From assembly GCF_006438915.1 (NCBI RefSeq), contig NZ_RCZE01000003.1, forward strand, positions 191,070-255,069: 64,000 nucleotides of DNA, in the 5' to 3' direction. The position numbers and the translations under genes are program-made. Origin of the DNA: Pseudomonas arsenicoxydans. Its GTDB lineage: Bacteria; Pseudomonadota; Gammaproteobacteria; Pseudomonadales; Pseudomonadaceae. Positions 37,572 to 46,453 of the stretch are shown here, one piece after another; positions within the stretch are counted from its first letter, which is position 1, and every line of letters starts with the position of its first letter. The notes beneath the pieces were generated by a model. That model ran no database searches and was not told where the DNA came from. It was given only the letters and a program-made list of their open reading frames with translations.

Positions 37572-38312
37572 ATGATGCTTACAGGGAAAATAACGATTAA
37601 CAGCCACCGTCACGCGAAGGAGGTGACCGGTATTCTCACCATTGGGCGGACCCAAACGTTAGTGGAGGGCTTTAAGACCTTAGTAACAAACCACGCCCCA
37701 AATGATATACCAGTTGACACAATTTGCTACAATAACTCTTTCAGAAAAAACAAAGACGCTCATTCTTACCGTGCCGTCTTCATTGTCATTGACAGCCCTC
37801 AGGCGTTTGTTGAAAGCCTTGCCCTCGTTGAAAATATGCGTGCTGACAACCATGCACTCATCATTTTTGTAGCTATCACCGGTAGAGGCACCTACAACAA
37901 GATGAAATATTATCTTGCCGGGGCCGACTATTGTATTAAGTTTGGTACTTTGACTGACCAAAACTCGGACGTGCTTTCCGAGTTTTTTAATAGTGCGGAA
38001 TGGCAGAAGCAGCACAATTTACTCCTGGACCCCACTCGTATTTGCCTGATTGGAGACTATAAAAGACTGGATCTATCGTTTCCGGAAATGAAGATTCTAG
38101 AAGCATTTTCCGGCACAAAAAGCCAGATATTGAGCCACGATGAAATCGCCAGAATCATGGGGCTTAATATTAATTTTTACGATCCAAGGGCCTTGGAAAA
38201 GTCCATCAGCCGCCTTCGCGGAAAGATAAAAGGCCTGTTTGGCACGAATGCCATTCATAGTATTCGTGGTCATGGATATCGTTTAATCAGGGGTCTGATC
38301 TCGACCGCCTGA
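37572..38312 (+). CDS. OmpR-fold winged-helix regulator with receiver-like N-terminus
   Basis: 246 residues. The C-terminal DNA-binding winged helix (about 155-243) is of the OmpR/ToxR type: SFPEMKILEAFSG, ALEKSISRLRGKIK and the HSIRGHGYRLIRG wing. The N-terminal half has receiver-like strands (GILTIGRTQ, AVFIVIDSPQ, AGADYCIKFG), but the acidic pair of true receivers is absent, so phosphorylation is doubtful. Its TGA overlaps the next ATG by one base. First gene of a three-gene operon at the edge of the EPS locus; control of that locus is inferred. Confidence 0.78.
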   Translation: MMLTGKITINSHRHAKEVTGILTIGRTQTLVEGFKTLVTNHAPNDIPVDTICYNNSFRKNKDAHSYRAVFIVIDSPQAFVESLALVENMRADNHALIIFVAITGRGTYNKMKYYLAGADYCIKFGTLTDQNSDVLSEFFNSAEWQKQHNLLLDPTRICLIGDYKRLDLSFPEMKILEAFSGTKSQILSHDEIARIMGLNINFYDPRALEKSISRLRGKIKGLFGTNAIHSIRGHGYRLIRGLISTA

Positions 38313-39103
38313 TGATTAGTATGCAAGGGAGTTATTGCAGTATGAACGCAACGGGGAGCGTGTCTCAGTTCTATCGTGCGAGTCATTATTTGTCTCGACA
38401 ATTAATCCTCACTCGCGATGACTGCCCATTTGGCAGCGAGATAAAAATACACTTTGACGACAGTCAAGTTCCATCCGCTCGTGCCTCCTGTGCGCAACCG
38501 ATGCAGCAGATGAGTGGCATCTACAGTGAAGTACTGATGCACACCCGGCTGATTGCCTTTTCGCTAAAAGATCGCAATGTCTCCAGCGAAAATAAATACC
38601 TCAGCCGACGGTTCGTTTGCGTAGGGCAATCAGATCTCGCCAATTCTGCACTCACCGAAGAGTTGATCCAGTGCAACGATGCGCTGAGCAATTTTGGCCA
38701 GACACTGGCTGTCGCTCTCAATGAGCTGCCTCTTTCGGCGGTGACTTTCACCGACAAAAAGAAAATCCTCAACAACATCTATCTGCTGAAAGATCATGGG
38801 ATAGAGATCGCTTTCGGCGGCTATGACATTCACGACGAAAGTATCGAAATCTTTACCACCCTGAATTTATTCGACTATATAAAAATCCCCCTTTCACCCC
38901 TAGACTTGAACCTTAAACAGACTGGCAACCCTGAGTTATTCAATCGACTCCATGAACGCATGACCATGCTGACTCACACCACCAAAGTCGCCTTTATAGC
39001 CGACAGGGTCGAACAGGCTTCCAGCCATATACTGGCACGCGCGTTGCCCTTTGATTACTTCCAAGGGAGCCATTACTCCCCTGCCGATACCCTTTTGAAT
39101 TAA
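38312..39103 (+). CDS. Degenerate EAL-like protein, probably catalytically inactive
   Basis: 263 residues. The C-terminal half follows the EAL fold: LLKDHGIEIAFGGYDIHDE (about 159-176) aligns with the DDFGTG loop, FDYIKI (187-192) with the LKID strand, KVAFIADRVE (225-234) with VIAEGVE, and FQGSHYSPAD (250-259) with the QGY end. The EAL signature itself and the Asp-Asp metal ligands are missing, so hydrolysis of c-di-GMP is not expected. It may bind c-di-GMP or a partner protein, as YdiV does. It is coupled to the preceding regulator by TGATG. Homology is by eye. Confidence 0.65.
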   Translation: MISMQGSYCSMNATGSVSQFYRASHYLSRQLILTRDDCPFGSEIKIHFDDSQVPSARASCAQPMQQMSGIYSEVLMHTRLIAFSLKDRNVSSENKYLSRRFVCVGQSDLANSALTEELIQCNDALSNFGQTLAVALNELPLSAVTFTDKKKILNNIYLLKDHGIEIAFGGYDIHDESIEIFTTLNLFDYIKIPLSPLDLNLKQTGNPELFNRLHERMTMLTHTTKVAFIADRVEQASSHILARALPFDYFQGSHYSPADTLLN

Positions 39104-39132
39104 TACCGAAAGTGCACTTCAGGAGAGAAGAC

Positions 39133-39807
39133 ATGGAAAGCAGCACAACCCTCCCCAGAAAATATTTTGTCGTCGTTACTCACAGCTCGGCATTACAACT
39201 TGAGCTTGAAGAGTTGCTGTCTAACGAGAAATACAATTCATTTGGAACCTCACAAGCAAAAATGTTTGTCGAAGGTGTTGTCCCGCCCTCGCCAGCCCCT
39301 AAACTCATGGAGTATTTTTCCCCTCACCTGGACAGTATTGTCCCGCCTGTTATAAGACGTGATACACAGCGTATGCTTTCATCATTCGAATCCGTGTGGC
39401 GAACAGCCCAGCCCGACACACAGCTTAATAACAGCAACTCTCGTACTGATGAAACCTCGGACGCCATGTACAGAGCGACCAAGCCACTCAATCCCCATAC
39501 AGAAGCCTGGCGACTGAGCAACGGCAATGGCGCACTGATCAAAGATGACATCGAGATTGTCTTGACTGGCCTGGAGGCCGCGTTGGTCAAAAAAATGCTC
39601 AACCATGATGATCGCGTCGTCAGTAAAGATGATCTTATCCGGAGCATCGGCAGAGAGCCCGAACATTACCGCGGTCTCGAGATGTGCCTTAGCCGATTAC
39701 AGGAAAAGTTTAAAAATGCCAATAACGGCGAACGCCTGTTTCGAGCGGTCAGGAACCGTGGCTACTGCCTGATACAAAAAATCATACGAGGGAAAGGCCT
39801 TACCTGA
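39133..39807 (+). CDS. Second OmpR-fold winged-helix regulator
   Basis: 224 residues. The C-terminal winged helix (about 125-217) is clear: IVLTGLEAALVKKMLN, VVSKDDLIRSIG, EMCLSRLQEKFK and the FRAVRNRGYCLI wing. The N-terminal 110 residues are divergent and show no receiver active site or membrane segment. AGGAGAGAAGAC precedes the ATG at 39133; the upstream in-frame start at 39112 is not favoured. Third gene of the operon, 29 nt after the EAL-like gene. Expected target: the EPS promoters. Confidence 0.78.
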   Translation: MESSTTLPRKYFVVVTHSSALQLELEELLSNEKYNSFGTSQAKMFVEGVVPPSPAPKLMEYFSPHLDSIVPPVIRRDTQRMLSSFESVWRTAQPDTQLNNSNSRTDETSDAMYRATKPLNPHTEAWRLSNGNGALIKDDIEIVLTGLEAALVKKMLNHDDRVVSKDDLIRSIGREPEHYRGLEMCLSRLQEKFKNANNGERLFRAVRNRGYCLIQKIIRGKGLT

Positions 39808-40169
39808 ACATACGCCGCGGGAAGTGCATTACAAAAATAAGAAAGCAGCCTGTTTTACACTCCCGCCTCCCGCCTCCCCCCTCGCAACTCAAACAACCCA
39901 TCCAAAAATGCCATATCATCCCAACTTACATTTATCGACTATTTCTAACGCCGCACCGCCCAACATTAACAACCTATGACACTAAGCTCCCGTTAGAAGT
40001 CGTCAGACAGCCCTCTTCCCAATAAATTAATCTATTCACTGGCGAGCGCACCACATAGTGGCACTTCACCCACTAATGCGTTGCCATCTTATAAAAATAA
40101 TAACGCTTGCTTCATCAACTTTAGCTGTTGTCTGTCGACGCGCGAATGGACGTATTTTGGGGATATCGC
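39808..40169. other. Leader/promoter region of the wcaJ-like gene
   Basis: 362 bp, AT-rich, no ORF. It contains one EPS-locus motif (39937-39949). No JUMPstart/ops element and no clear sigma-54 site were seen. Confidence 0.5.
39937..39949 (+). promoter_or_regulatory. EPS-locus motif copy upstream of wcaJ
   Basis: GACTATTTCTAAC, matching GACNAWNNNTAAC, about 220 bp before the start codon. Confidence 0.5.
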
Positions 40170-41564
40170 ATGGTTAACAATCTTCGTATCAATCGAAATG
40201 GCCACCTCAAAGGATTGACCTTCTGGGGACAATGGGCACTGGGTCAGGGCTTTGTAGTTGCCCTGTTGTTTTCATTGGTTTATTACCACACCGGAACGGT
40301 AGAATTCTATTATCGAGTCTGCGCAATTCTGACTGTACTTGCTTCGGTTCCCGCCTATACATGGTGCGGCGTCTATGCAAAGAAAGATAACTATCTGACG
40401 GGCTTGGGACGTTTATTCATGGGGTGGTCAATGACATTGGCTGCGTTAGCCTGTGTGGCGTTTATCTGTAAGGCTGACGAACTGTTTTCTCGTCAACTTA
40501 TCTTGGTATGGGCCGCCTGCGGCTACATCGGGCAAGCCCTGTTGTACGTTCCATTGCACGGTTTCTCGCAATACTATCAACGGTCGCTTCAACGCGAGCA
40601 CAAGACCCTGATCGTGGGGACTGGCGAACTGGCATTGGGACTGGCCCGCAAACTCCGCAGCCTGGAGCACTTCCCGTTGGTGGGTCTGGTCAGCACGGAC
40701 ACCACGCTCCCGCCGGCGCCGGGTTCACCGCGCATCGTGGGCCCACAGGAGCAACTGCTGGAGTTGATCGAAGCCTACGACATCCGACGTTTGTACATTA
40801 CGCTGCCCCTGAGTGAAGCGGCAAAAATCGAGGCCATGTATATCGATTTGCTGGGCGCCAACGTAGACGTGGTCTGGGTGCCGGACTTGAACAGTCTGAC
40901 GCTGCTCAATCACTCAGTAAGAGTCGTAGACGGCTTGCCGGCGATCTACCTGAATGAAAGCCCGCTGACCAGCCAGCCCACCGCTGCACTGAGTAAAAGC
41001 CTGCTGGAAAAGAGCGTGGCGCTGTTGGCCATTGTCCTTCTAAGCCCACTGTTGTTGCTCATTGCCCTGGCCGTGAAACTCAACTCGCCAGGCCCGGTGT
41101 TCTTCAAGCAGGATCGCCACGGCTGGAATGGCAAAGTGATCCAGGTCTGGAAGTTTCGCTCGATGCGCGTGCACGATGATCACGAGGTCAAGCAAGCCAG
41201 TCGTAACGATTCGCGGATTACCCCGGTTGGGCGTTTTATCCGCCGCACTTCGCTCGATGAATTGCCGCAGCTGATCAATGTGCTGCAAGGCCACATGGCA
41301 TTGGTTGGGCCACGTCCGCACGCCGTTGCACACAACAACTACTACTCCGGGAAAATCCTCGCCTACATGGCCCGCCACCGAATCAAACCGGGGATTACCG
41401 GGCTGGCTCAAATTAACGGGTGCCGCGGCGAGACCGACACCCTCGACAAGATGCAGAAACGCGTGGAGATCGACCTTAAGTACATCAATAACTGGTCGTT
41501 GTGGCTGGACCTGAAGATCCTGGTGAAGACGCCCTTCACCTTGCTGTCCAAAGACATTTATTGA
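40170..41564 (+). CDS. wcaJ: Undecaprenyl-phosphate glucose phosphotransferase (WcaJ-like)
   Basis: 464 residues, the same length as I recall for E. coli WcaJ. Four N-terminal membrane helices, a CoA-binding-like middle (TLIVGTGELALGLARKL) and a C-terminal sugar-transferase domain: a membrane hairpin, GPVFFKQDRHGWNGK, VWKFRSMRV, RRTSLDELPQLINVLQG and LVGPRPHAV. It starts the EPS repeat unit by moving glucose-1-P from UDP-glucose to undecaprenyl-P. The ATG at 40170 has GGGGAT upstream; starts at 40128 and 40146 are possible. A terminator follows, so it is monocistronic. Confidence 0.92.
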   Translation: MVNNLRINRNGHLKGLTFWGQWALGQGFVVALLFSLVYYHTGTVEFYYRVCAILTVLASVPAYTWCGVYAKKDNYLTGLGRLFMGWSMTLAALACVAFICKADELFSRQLILVWAACGYIGQALLYVPLHGFSQYYQRSLQREHKTLIVGTGELALGLARKLRSLEHFPLVGLVSTDTTLPPAPGSPRIVGPQEQLLELIEAYDIRRLYITLPLSEAAKIEAMYIDLLGANVDVVWVPDLNSLTLLNHSVRVVDGLPAIYLNESPLTSQPTAALSKSLLEKSVALLAIVLLSPLLLLIALAVKLNSPGPVFFKQDRHGWNGKVIQVWKFRSMRVHDDHEVKQASRNDSRITPVGRFIRRTSLDELPQLINVLQGHMALVGPRPHAVAHNNYYSGKILAYMARHRIKPGITGLAQINGCRGETDTLDKMQKRVEIDLKYINNWSLWLDLKILVKTPFTLLSKDIY

Positions 41565-41595
41565 TGGCTTAAACGTCGGACACAAGCAACACCTC

Positions 41596-41618
41596 AAGGG
41601 GACGCAAGTCCCCTTTTT
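41596..41618 (+). terminator. Terminator of wcaJ
   Basis: Stem AAGGGGAC / GTCCCCTT with loop GCAA, followed by TTT. Confidence 0.85.
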
Positions 41619-41702
41619 CATGGGCGTCTATTAGGCCGCAGTGCTAATTCAAGAGTGGGATAGCGCAGAGAACACGGCGCCAGGTCTTGCAGTTGATACG
41701 GT

Positions 41703-41735
41703 GCGATCTACAGCGTCAGTTGCGCTGTAGATCGC
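41703..41735 (-). terminator. Hairpin at the end of the gfc operon
   Basis: Perfect 13-bp stem GCGATCTACAGCG / CGCTGTAGATCGC with a 7-nt loop, 8 bp after the gfcD stop on the minus strand. No U-run, so it may protect the mRNA end rather than terminate. Confidence 0.55.
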
Positions 41736-41742
41736 CCGCCTT

Positions 41743-43821
41743 TCACTCGGTGATCTTGTCGAAGTTGCGATAGAACAAGTCGCTGTCACGGCTCTCGGTC
41801 ATGGCGTGCAGCGAGTAGCTGCGATTGAGCCGTGCACCACCGTCCCGGGTCAGCGGTGACCAGACGATATTGGCGCGACGCATCGTCGACATACTCATCA
41901 TTTCGTCGAATGGAATGGAGATGTAAATGCCCTTGTCGAAACTGCCTTCGCCATATTCCGCGCTGGTTGCAGTGGTCAACGTGGCCCAGGCGCCGAATTT
42001 CACACCATTGTTGAACTGCCGTGACAAGTCGAGTGTGGCGCCCCAATCCCGCGCCAGATAACGGCCGACGCTGACAGCCGCCTGGGCTTCGAAAGGCAGG
42101 TCGGTATAACCGGTGATGTGGCCGGTAACGGTCGAGTAATCCCGCAGGCCAAAACCTTGGTCAAACTCACGCTGACGCACGAAGTTCAGGTCCGCGCCGA
42201 CAGACCAGCCCTGCCCCATTGGCCGGAACAGCACTTCACCGCCAACACCGGCAAACATCGATTCCAGGTAGCCACCGTAGACCATGCCATACAGGTCTTT
42301 ATCCAACTGCTTGGCATGACTGAGCTGGAACATCGGCATAGTGACATCTGAGGTCGTCAGGTACTTGCGCAGGTCCGTCCGCACCCGGGGCAAGCCACTC
42401 GGTGCATCGTAGGTGAAGTGGTCGTAGTTGTTCGCCAGATTGGCACTGAGCAGGCCGCTCCACCAGGTATTGCGCGTGAAGCGGTACTCGGCGTCCACAT
42501 CGGCAGTCAACTGATAAAGCAAACCATCAGGGCCACCGACGTTCTGTTTGTAACCCAGCCCAAGGCCATAGTTGAAGGGTTCAAGCGTCCCGGTATAGAG
42601 CGTGGTTTCCCGGTGCGGCATCGGCGCATTGACCTCGGTCGTACGGCGCAAGCTTTGCAACGGCTCCTCATTGTTGACCACCTCGCGAAAGGTCTCGCGA
42701 GGCACACTGGTTTCGTCCAGCGGCATGTCGTAGCGCTTGTTCACCAAGGTGAACCAGTCGATATCGTCGTTGACGCTGTTGTCCAGAATCCGGCTGGCCC
42801 GGCCGACAGCTTTTGCCGAATAGAAATAGGTTGACTGTTCGCCGTACACCAACAACTCAGAGCCACGCTGGGCAATGCGCTCGACTTGATAGCCCGCATT
42901 TTTCTGCAGTCGTTGGGACACGTTGGCCCAGTTGACCTGATCCGGCGCGGTGGCCGGCGCGTACGCCGGCAGACGCTCAGCCGGCGGATCGTAGGTCTTG
43001 GCCGGTGCCTTGCGGCTGACGAAGTTGGTGTGCAAGGTGATGCCGAACATGGCGGTATTGCCGCGTTCCCAGCCAGCGCTGAGATCAACCGAATCGGTCA
43101 GCTTGAACACCGCGCCGATATTCACCGGCGAGTCCTGCTTGATCTGGTTGTCCTTCGGCTCGTTCTTATAGTCGTTGCCTTCGTATTCCAGTTTCAGGCT
43201 GAGCGGCTCCCAGGGTGTCTGGTAGGTCACGCCGCCGAACAACGCAGGCCGTCCACGGAAGTAGGCATTGGTATTGACGTCGCCGGTACCCTCGCTGGAT
43301 GGCCGGGTCTTGAAGCGATCATCCACCCAGCCCAACGGGTTATCGAAATCGCCGCGATTGCCCAGGTAACCCCAGGCAACCCCCGCGCTGAAATCGATGT
43401 CGTCATAGCGCTTGTTGGCGACCAAGAACTCGCTGGAGAACAGACCGGTACCACCGACGTCGCGAAAACCCACAGCCAACTCGGGCGCCCAGTGGCTTTC
43501 TTGCCACAGGCGCAGCTTGAGGTCCACGGCCTTGTCTTTATAGCTCTGGTCACCACTCAACGACTCGGGGCCGTATTTGCGGTTGGTGATCGCGGTATAG
43601 CGAAACGAGCCTTCCAGCCATTCAAAGGGCTGCAAGGACACGCTGTAGCGGCTATAGGGGCTGGTTCGGCTGGCATTCACGCTCAACTCGCCAGCCGGCG
43701 CCATTCGGGCCGTCGGCGTCTGCATCAAGCCCACGCCGCCGAAATCATTCTGGGTAAATCGCGGCTCTCCATGAGCCAGACCACAAGGCAACAACAGTAC
43801 TGCAGCAAAACGTAAATTCAA
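41743..43821 (-). CDS. gfcD: YjbH/GfcD family outer-membrane EPS protein
   Basis: 692 residues with a signal peptide (about 1-18). The start of the mature region, NDFGGVGLMQTPTARM, is the hallmark of YjbH proteins. The rest is beta-rich with many aromatic ends (YLGNRGDFDNPLGWVDDRF, TAMFGITLHTNF), fitting one or two outer-membrane barrels. It probably helps pass the polymer across the outer membrane with GfcB/GfcC and Wza. The ATG overlaps gfcC by 4 nt. Last gene of the gfcA-wza-gfcB-gfcC-gfcD operon. Confidence 0.9.
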   Translation of the reverse strand: MNLRFAAVLLLPCGLAHGEPRFTQNDFGGVGLMQTPTARMAPAGELSVNASRTSPYSRYSVSLQPFEWLEGSFRYTAITNRKYGPESLSGDQSYKDKAVDLKLRLWQESHWAPELAVGFRDVGGTGLFSSEFLVANKRYDDIDFSAGVAWGYLGNRGDFDNPLGWVDDRFKTRPSSEGTGDVNTNAYFRGRPALFGGVTYQTPWEPLSLKLEYEGNDYKNEPKDNQIKQDSPVNIGAVFKLTDSVDLSAGWERGNTAMFGITLHTNFVSRKAPAKTYDPPAERLPAYAPATAPDQVNWANVSQRLQKNAGYQVERIAQRGSELLVYGEQSTYFYSAKAVGRASRILDNSVNDDIDWFTLVNKRYDMPLDETSVPRETFREVVNNEEPLQSLRRTTEVNAPMPHRETTLYTGTLEPFNYGLGLGYKQNVGGPDGLLYQLTADVDAEYRFTRNTWWSGLLSANLANNYDHFTYDAPSGLPRVRTDLRKYLTTSDVTMPMFQLSHAKQLDKDLYGMVYGGYLESMFAGVGGEVLFRPMGQGWSVGADLNFVRQREFDQGFGLRDYSTVTGHITGYTDLPFEAQAAVSVGRYLARDWGATLDLSRQFNNGVKFGAWATLTTATSAEYGEGSFDKGIYISIPFDEMMSMSTMRRANIVWSPLTRDGGARLNRSYSLHAMTESRDSDLFYRNFDKITE

Positions 43822-44579
43822 GGAACCACCCCAGCCAGTTGCGTGGCAAGAAATTCGGCCAACTGCTGATTCAGTTCAGGTATAGGCGGACTAAGATCAT
43901 CGTTTTTGACAGGGACCAGGATTTTGCTGCCAGCCGCAGGCACCTGCCCGCTTTCGCGATTCCACGGCGCAATGCCGACTCGGCGGGTGACGCCATCGGG
44001 CTGAATGATCCACAGGTAATCGGCTTCAGCATCGGCCAGCGGCGAACACCCTTGCAGGTAATCCCGCGCCTCCTGCATGGCGCGATACGCGAGCCGGCAC
44101 GGTTCGGCAACAGCGCCCAACACTTCAACCACATCGGAACGCATCGGGTAGATCAGGCTGTCGCCGTCAGCCACGCGGGAGTTGAGCGCGAACCCGACCT
44201 CGACCGAGATTGGGTCCAGCACGGCCACCTGGCGCCCGGTGACGGGCCAATGGCTGACTTGCTCGTACAACCGCAACGCCAGCGCCGCCCGACTGGGCCG
44301 ATCCAGGAGCAACGCGGTGCGCTGCAACACTTTCAAATCGAACAAGACGCCGGCTTTAAACCGAGTCTGCTCTTCGAGCAAGGGCTGTCGCAGCCAGGCC
44401 GCCGCCAGCCAGTAGCCTTCAGGATTGGGTTGCGCGACGCGCATTACGTCCAGCAGGCGAGCACCGGGTTGCAGTTCGACCAGCCCCGGATTTCGCACGT
44501 CGCCGCTAACCGAAACGGCCGCGCTCACGCCGCTGGAGATCAACCACAGGCACGTCCATAACACCTTGGGAAACTTCAA
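43818..44579 (-). CDS. gfcC: GfcC/YjbG family periplasmic capsule protein
   Basis: 253 residues with a signal peptide (about 1-21). The VSGDVRNPGLVELQPGARLLDVM stretch (split here by function: a SLBB-like beta-grasp) and a second such region near 150-175 match GfcC. The N-terminal domain resembles Wza D2/D3 folds. It likely works in the periplasm beside Wza. It overlaps gfcB and gfcD by 4 nt on each side, indicating tight coupling. Confidence 0.88.
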   Translation of the reverse strand: MKFPKVLWTCLWLISSGVSAAVSVSGDVRNPGLVELQPGARLLDVMRVAQPNPEGYWLAAAWLRQPLLEEQTRFKAGVLFDLKVLQRTALLLDRPSRAALALRLYEQVSHWPVTGRQVAVLDPISVEVGFALNSRVADGDSLIYPMRSDVVEVLGAVAEPCRLAYRAMQEARDYLQGCSPLADAEADYLWIIQPDGVTRRVGIAPWNRESGQVPAAGSKILVPVKNDDLSPPIPELNQQLAEFLATQLAGVVP

Positions 44580-45241
44580 CGGACAGTCCTGCGTTCTGAG
44601 GTCAGCTGAACGATCGTTACCCTGAGTTGCGCAGTCAGTTGCTGCTCGCTCTGCAGGATGAAACCGTTTTGCGGATTGACCCAGTAATGATTGGTTGCGT
44701 GCAGGCCAATAGCCGGTGCATCAATACGCTCATCGACACGCATCACAGCGTATTCCTTGTCCAGAATCCTGATGGTTTCCATGGGGTGTCGCGTGAAGCG
44801 ACTGTTCACGGCAACACCTACTTCGTAGCCGTGATAGAGATCGATCCAGCGCTGGCTGGTGTAGCCATCGGGCAGCGAATGCAGCCCTTGCTTGAACGGC
44901 GAAACCGCCGCAAAACGGGTCCCGTCCAGATCGCCACCGAAGCCCAGTCCGACACTGCGAACAGCCAGGCCATCGCGCAGTAACAGCACTTGCTTGCCGG
45001 ACGCGACCCAGTACTGCAAGTCGCCTCGTTCACGCACCATCGCCAACACACCTACGCCGGAAGGGGTGGTCAGTTTGAGTTGGGGGTAGCGAACTTCGGC
45101 GACTTGCGCCGGGGTCAATTCCAGGTCATCGGGCCCGCCGGCCACGGCTTTGAAGTTCGCCAGCGTGGCCTTCATCAGCGGGTTACATCCACACAACAGC
45201 AAGGCCGCCATCAAGCAGACGCTAACTTTCAACGTTCTCAC
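44576..45241 (-). CDS. gfcB: GfcB/YjbF family lipoprotein
   Basis: 221 residues with lipobox LLLCGC (Cys19). YjbF-like features: GGPDDLELTPAQVAEVRYPQL, RFTRHPMETIRILDKEYAVMRV and NHYWVNPQNGFILQSEQ. It is an outer-membrane lipoprotein of the group-4-capsule / Yjb type. It overlaps gfcC by 4 nt and lies 14 nt after wza. The exact role in EPS export is unknown. Confidence 0.88.
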   Translation of the reverse strand: MRTLKVSVCLMAALLLCGCNPLMKATLANFKAVAGGPDDLELTPAQVAEVRYPQLKLTTPSGVGVLAMVRERGDLQYWVASGKQVLLLRDGLAVRSVGLGFGGDLDGTRFAAVSPFKQGLHSLPDGYTSQRWIDLYHGYEVGVAVNSRFTRHPMETIRILDKEYAVMRVDERIDAPAIGLHATNHYWVNPQNGFILQSEQQLTAQLRVTIVQLTSERRTVR

Positions 45242-45255
45242 AGTTGGACCAGACC

Positions 45256-46365
45256 TTATCGGGAGTTAGCTTCGCTTAAGTTGTTTTGTGCGGCAGCGCC
45301 CATGCCCAGAATCGAGGCCGATGGCACCAATTGACTGATGAAGCGGTTCCAGCGGGTGACGTTGGCAGGGCCCACATAAACAATGTCCTGGGGGCGAACA
45401 TCGAAGTGGGTGGCGAGCGCCATGGCGGAAGGCGACTCGGCTTGCAGCTGATAAATTTTGGCAGGTTCTATATCGAGGTTTTCTACACCGCGGATGACGT
45501 ACACGGCGTTGCCGTTAGAGGTGGTCTGATTCAACCCGCCTACCGAGCCAATAACATCGGAAAGATTCATCGTGCGGGTCTTGAAGGTCAACGCGCGTGG
45601 CTGATTGACCTCACCCATGACGTAAATTTTCTTGCTGTCGTTGTACGGCAAGTACAACTGATCGCCGCCTCTGAGGTAGACCTTTTGCAACTCGGCGTTC
45701 TGTTGATTGAGCGCATCAAGATTCAGCGGATATACCCGCCCGTTTCGCGTCAACAGCAACCCGGACAAGTCCGCATTAAGAGGGTCAATGCCGGCGGAAC
45801 CCAAGGCTTCAACAACGTTGAGCGGATTGGTGGAAATCGCTTGCGGACCGGCTTTCAACACGGCGCCCGACACCACCACTTTCTGACTGGCAAAACGCAA
45901 CACCGCGACATCCACTTGCGGGTCCGAAATGAAGGTCGACAACTTCTCGGCCATATCGGATCGCAGTTGCTGGATGGTCTTGCCGGCAGCCTGGACTTCT
46001 TTGATGTATGGGTAGTAGAGCGTGCCATCGGAGCGAACAAGACGGCCGTTTGCATCGATCTGCTGCTGCGCGCCGGAAGGCGCCGTCAGCTCGGGGTGAT
46101 CCCATACCGTGATGTACAAGACATCGTTGTTACCAATGCGGTACTCGGCGGGTGGGGTCAACAACTCCGGAGGGATTGACTCATGGACCTGTGTTGCCCT
46201 GTCCATGGCGATGAGCTTGGGGGTGATCGGAATCAGCTCGACCCGACTGCTTTCGCTGGCACCTTCGCGAGTGATATCACTGGTGCTCATATGTTGCCCC
46301 GGCGAAAACATACAACCTTGCAAAGCAATACTTGCCAGCATTAAAAAAGGAACACTACGAATCAT
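45256..46365 (-). CDS. wza: Wza-type polysaccharide export lipoprotein (GfcE)
   Basis: 369 residues with lipobox ALQGC (Cys18). The polysaccharide-export domain begins YRIGNNDVLYITVWDHPELT; SLBB repeats follow (VVVSGAVLKAG, IYVMGEVNQPRAL), and the C-terminus NRFISQLVPSASILGMG would form the outer-membrane helix. It is the outer-membrane channel for the EPS made by this locus. It follows gfcA after an 88-nt gap that contains a terminator-like hairpin, so its level may be set by attenuation. Confidence 0.93.
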   Translation of the reverse strand: MIRSVPFLMLASIALQGCMFSPGQHMSTSDITREGASESSRVELIPITPKLIAMDRATQVHESIPPELLTPPAEYRIGNNDVLYITVWDHPELTAPSGAQQQIDANGRLVRSDGTLYYPYIKEVQAAGKTIQQLRSDMAEKLSTFISDPQVDVAVLRFASQKVVVSGAVLKAGPQAISTNPLNVVEALGSAGIDPLNADLSGLLLTRNGRVYPLNLDALNQQNAELQKVYLRGGDQLYLPYNDSKKIYVMGEVNQPRALTFKTRTMNLSDVIGSVGGLNQTTSNGNAVYVIRGVENLDIEPAKIYQLQAESPSAMALATHFDVRPQDIVYVGPANVTRWNRFISQLVPSASILGMGAAAQNNLSEANSR

Positions 46366-46398
46366 AATGGCACTACGCTATTCAAGGGCAAACCCAAA

Positions 46399-46432
46399 AC
46401 AAGATCGCCCAGTGTTAGCCGGGCAATCTTGT
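46399..46432 (-). terminator. Terminator-like hairpin between gfcA and wza (possible attenuator)
   Basis: Arms ACAAGAT-GCCC and GGGC-ATCTTGT with one mismatch; on the minus strand the second arm runs into TTTTGGGTTT. Its place inside the operon suggests partial termination. Confidence 0.65.
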
Positions 46433-46453
46433 ATTACACGTGCGAAAAATTTC

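Noticed and set aside
39808..40169. JUMPstart/ops element or sigma-54 promoter before the wcaJ gene
   Set aside because: Looked for GGCGGTAG and TGGCAC-N5-TTGC; only a lone TGGCAC without a correctly spaced TTGC is present.
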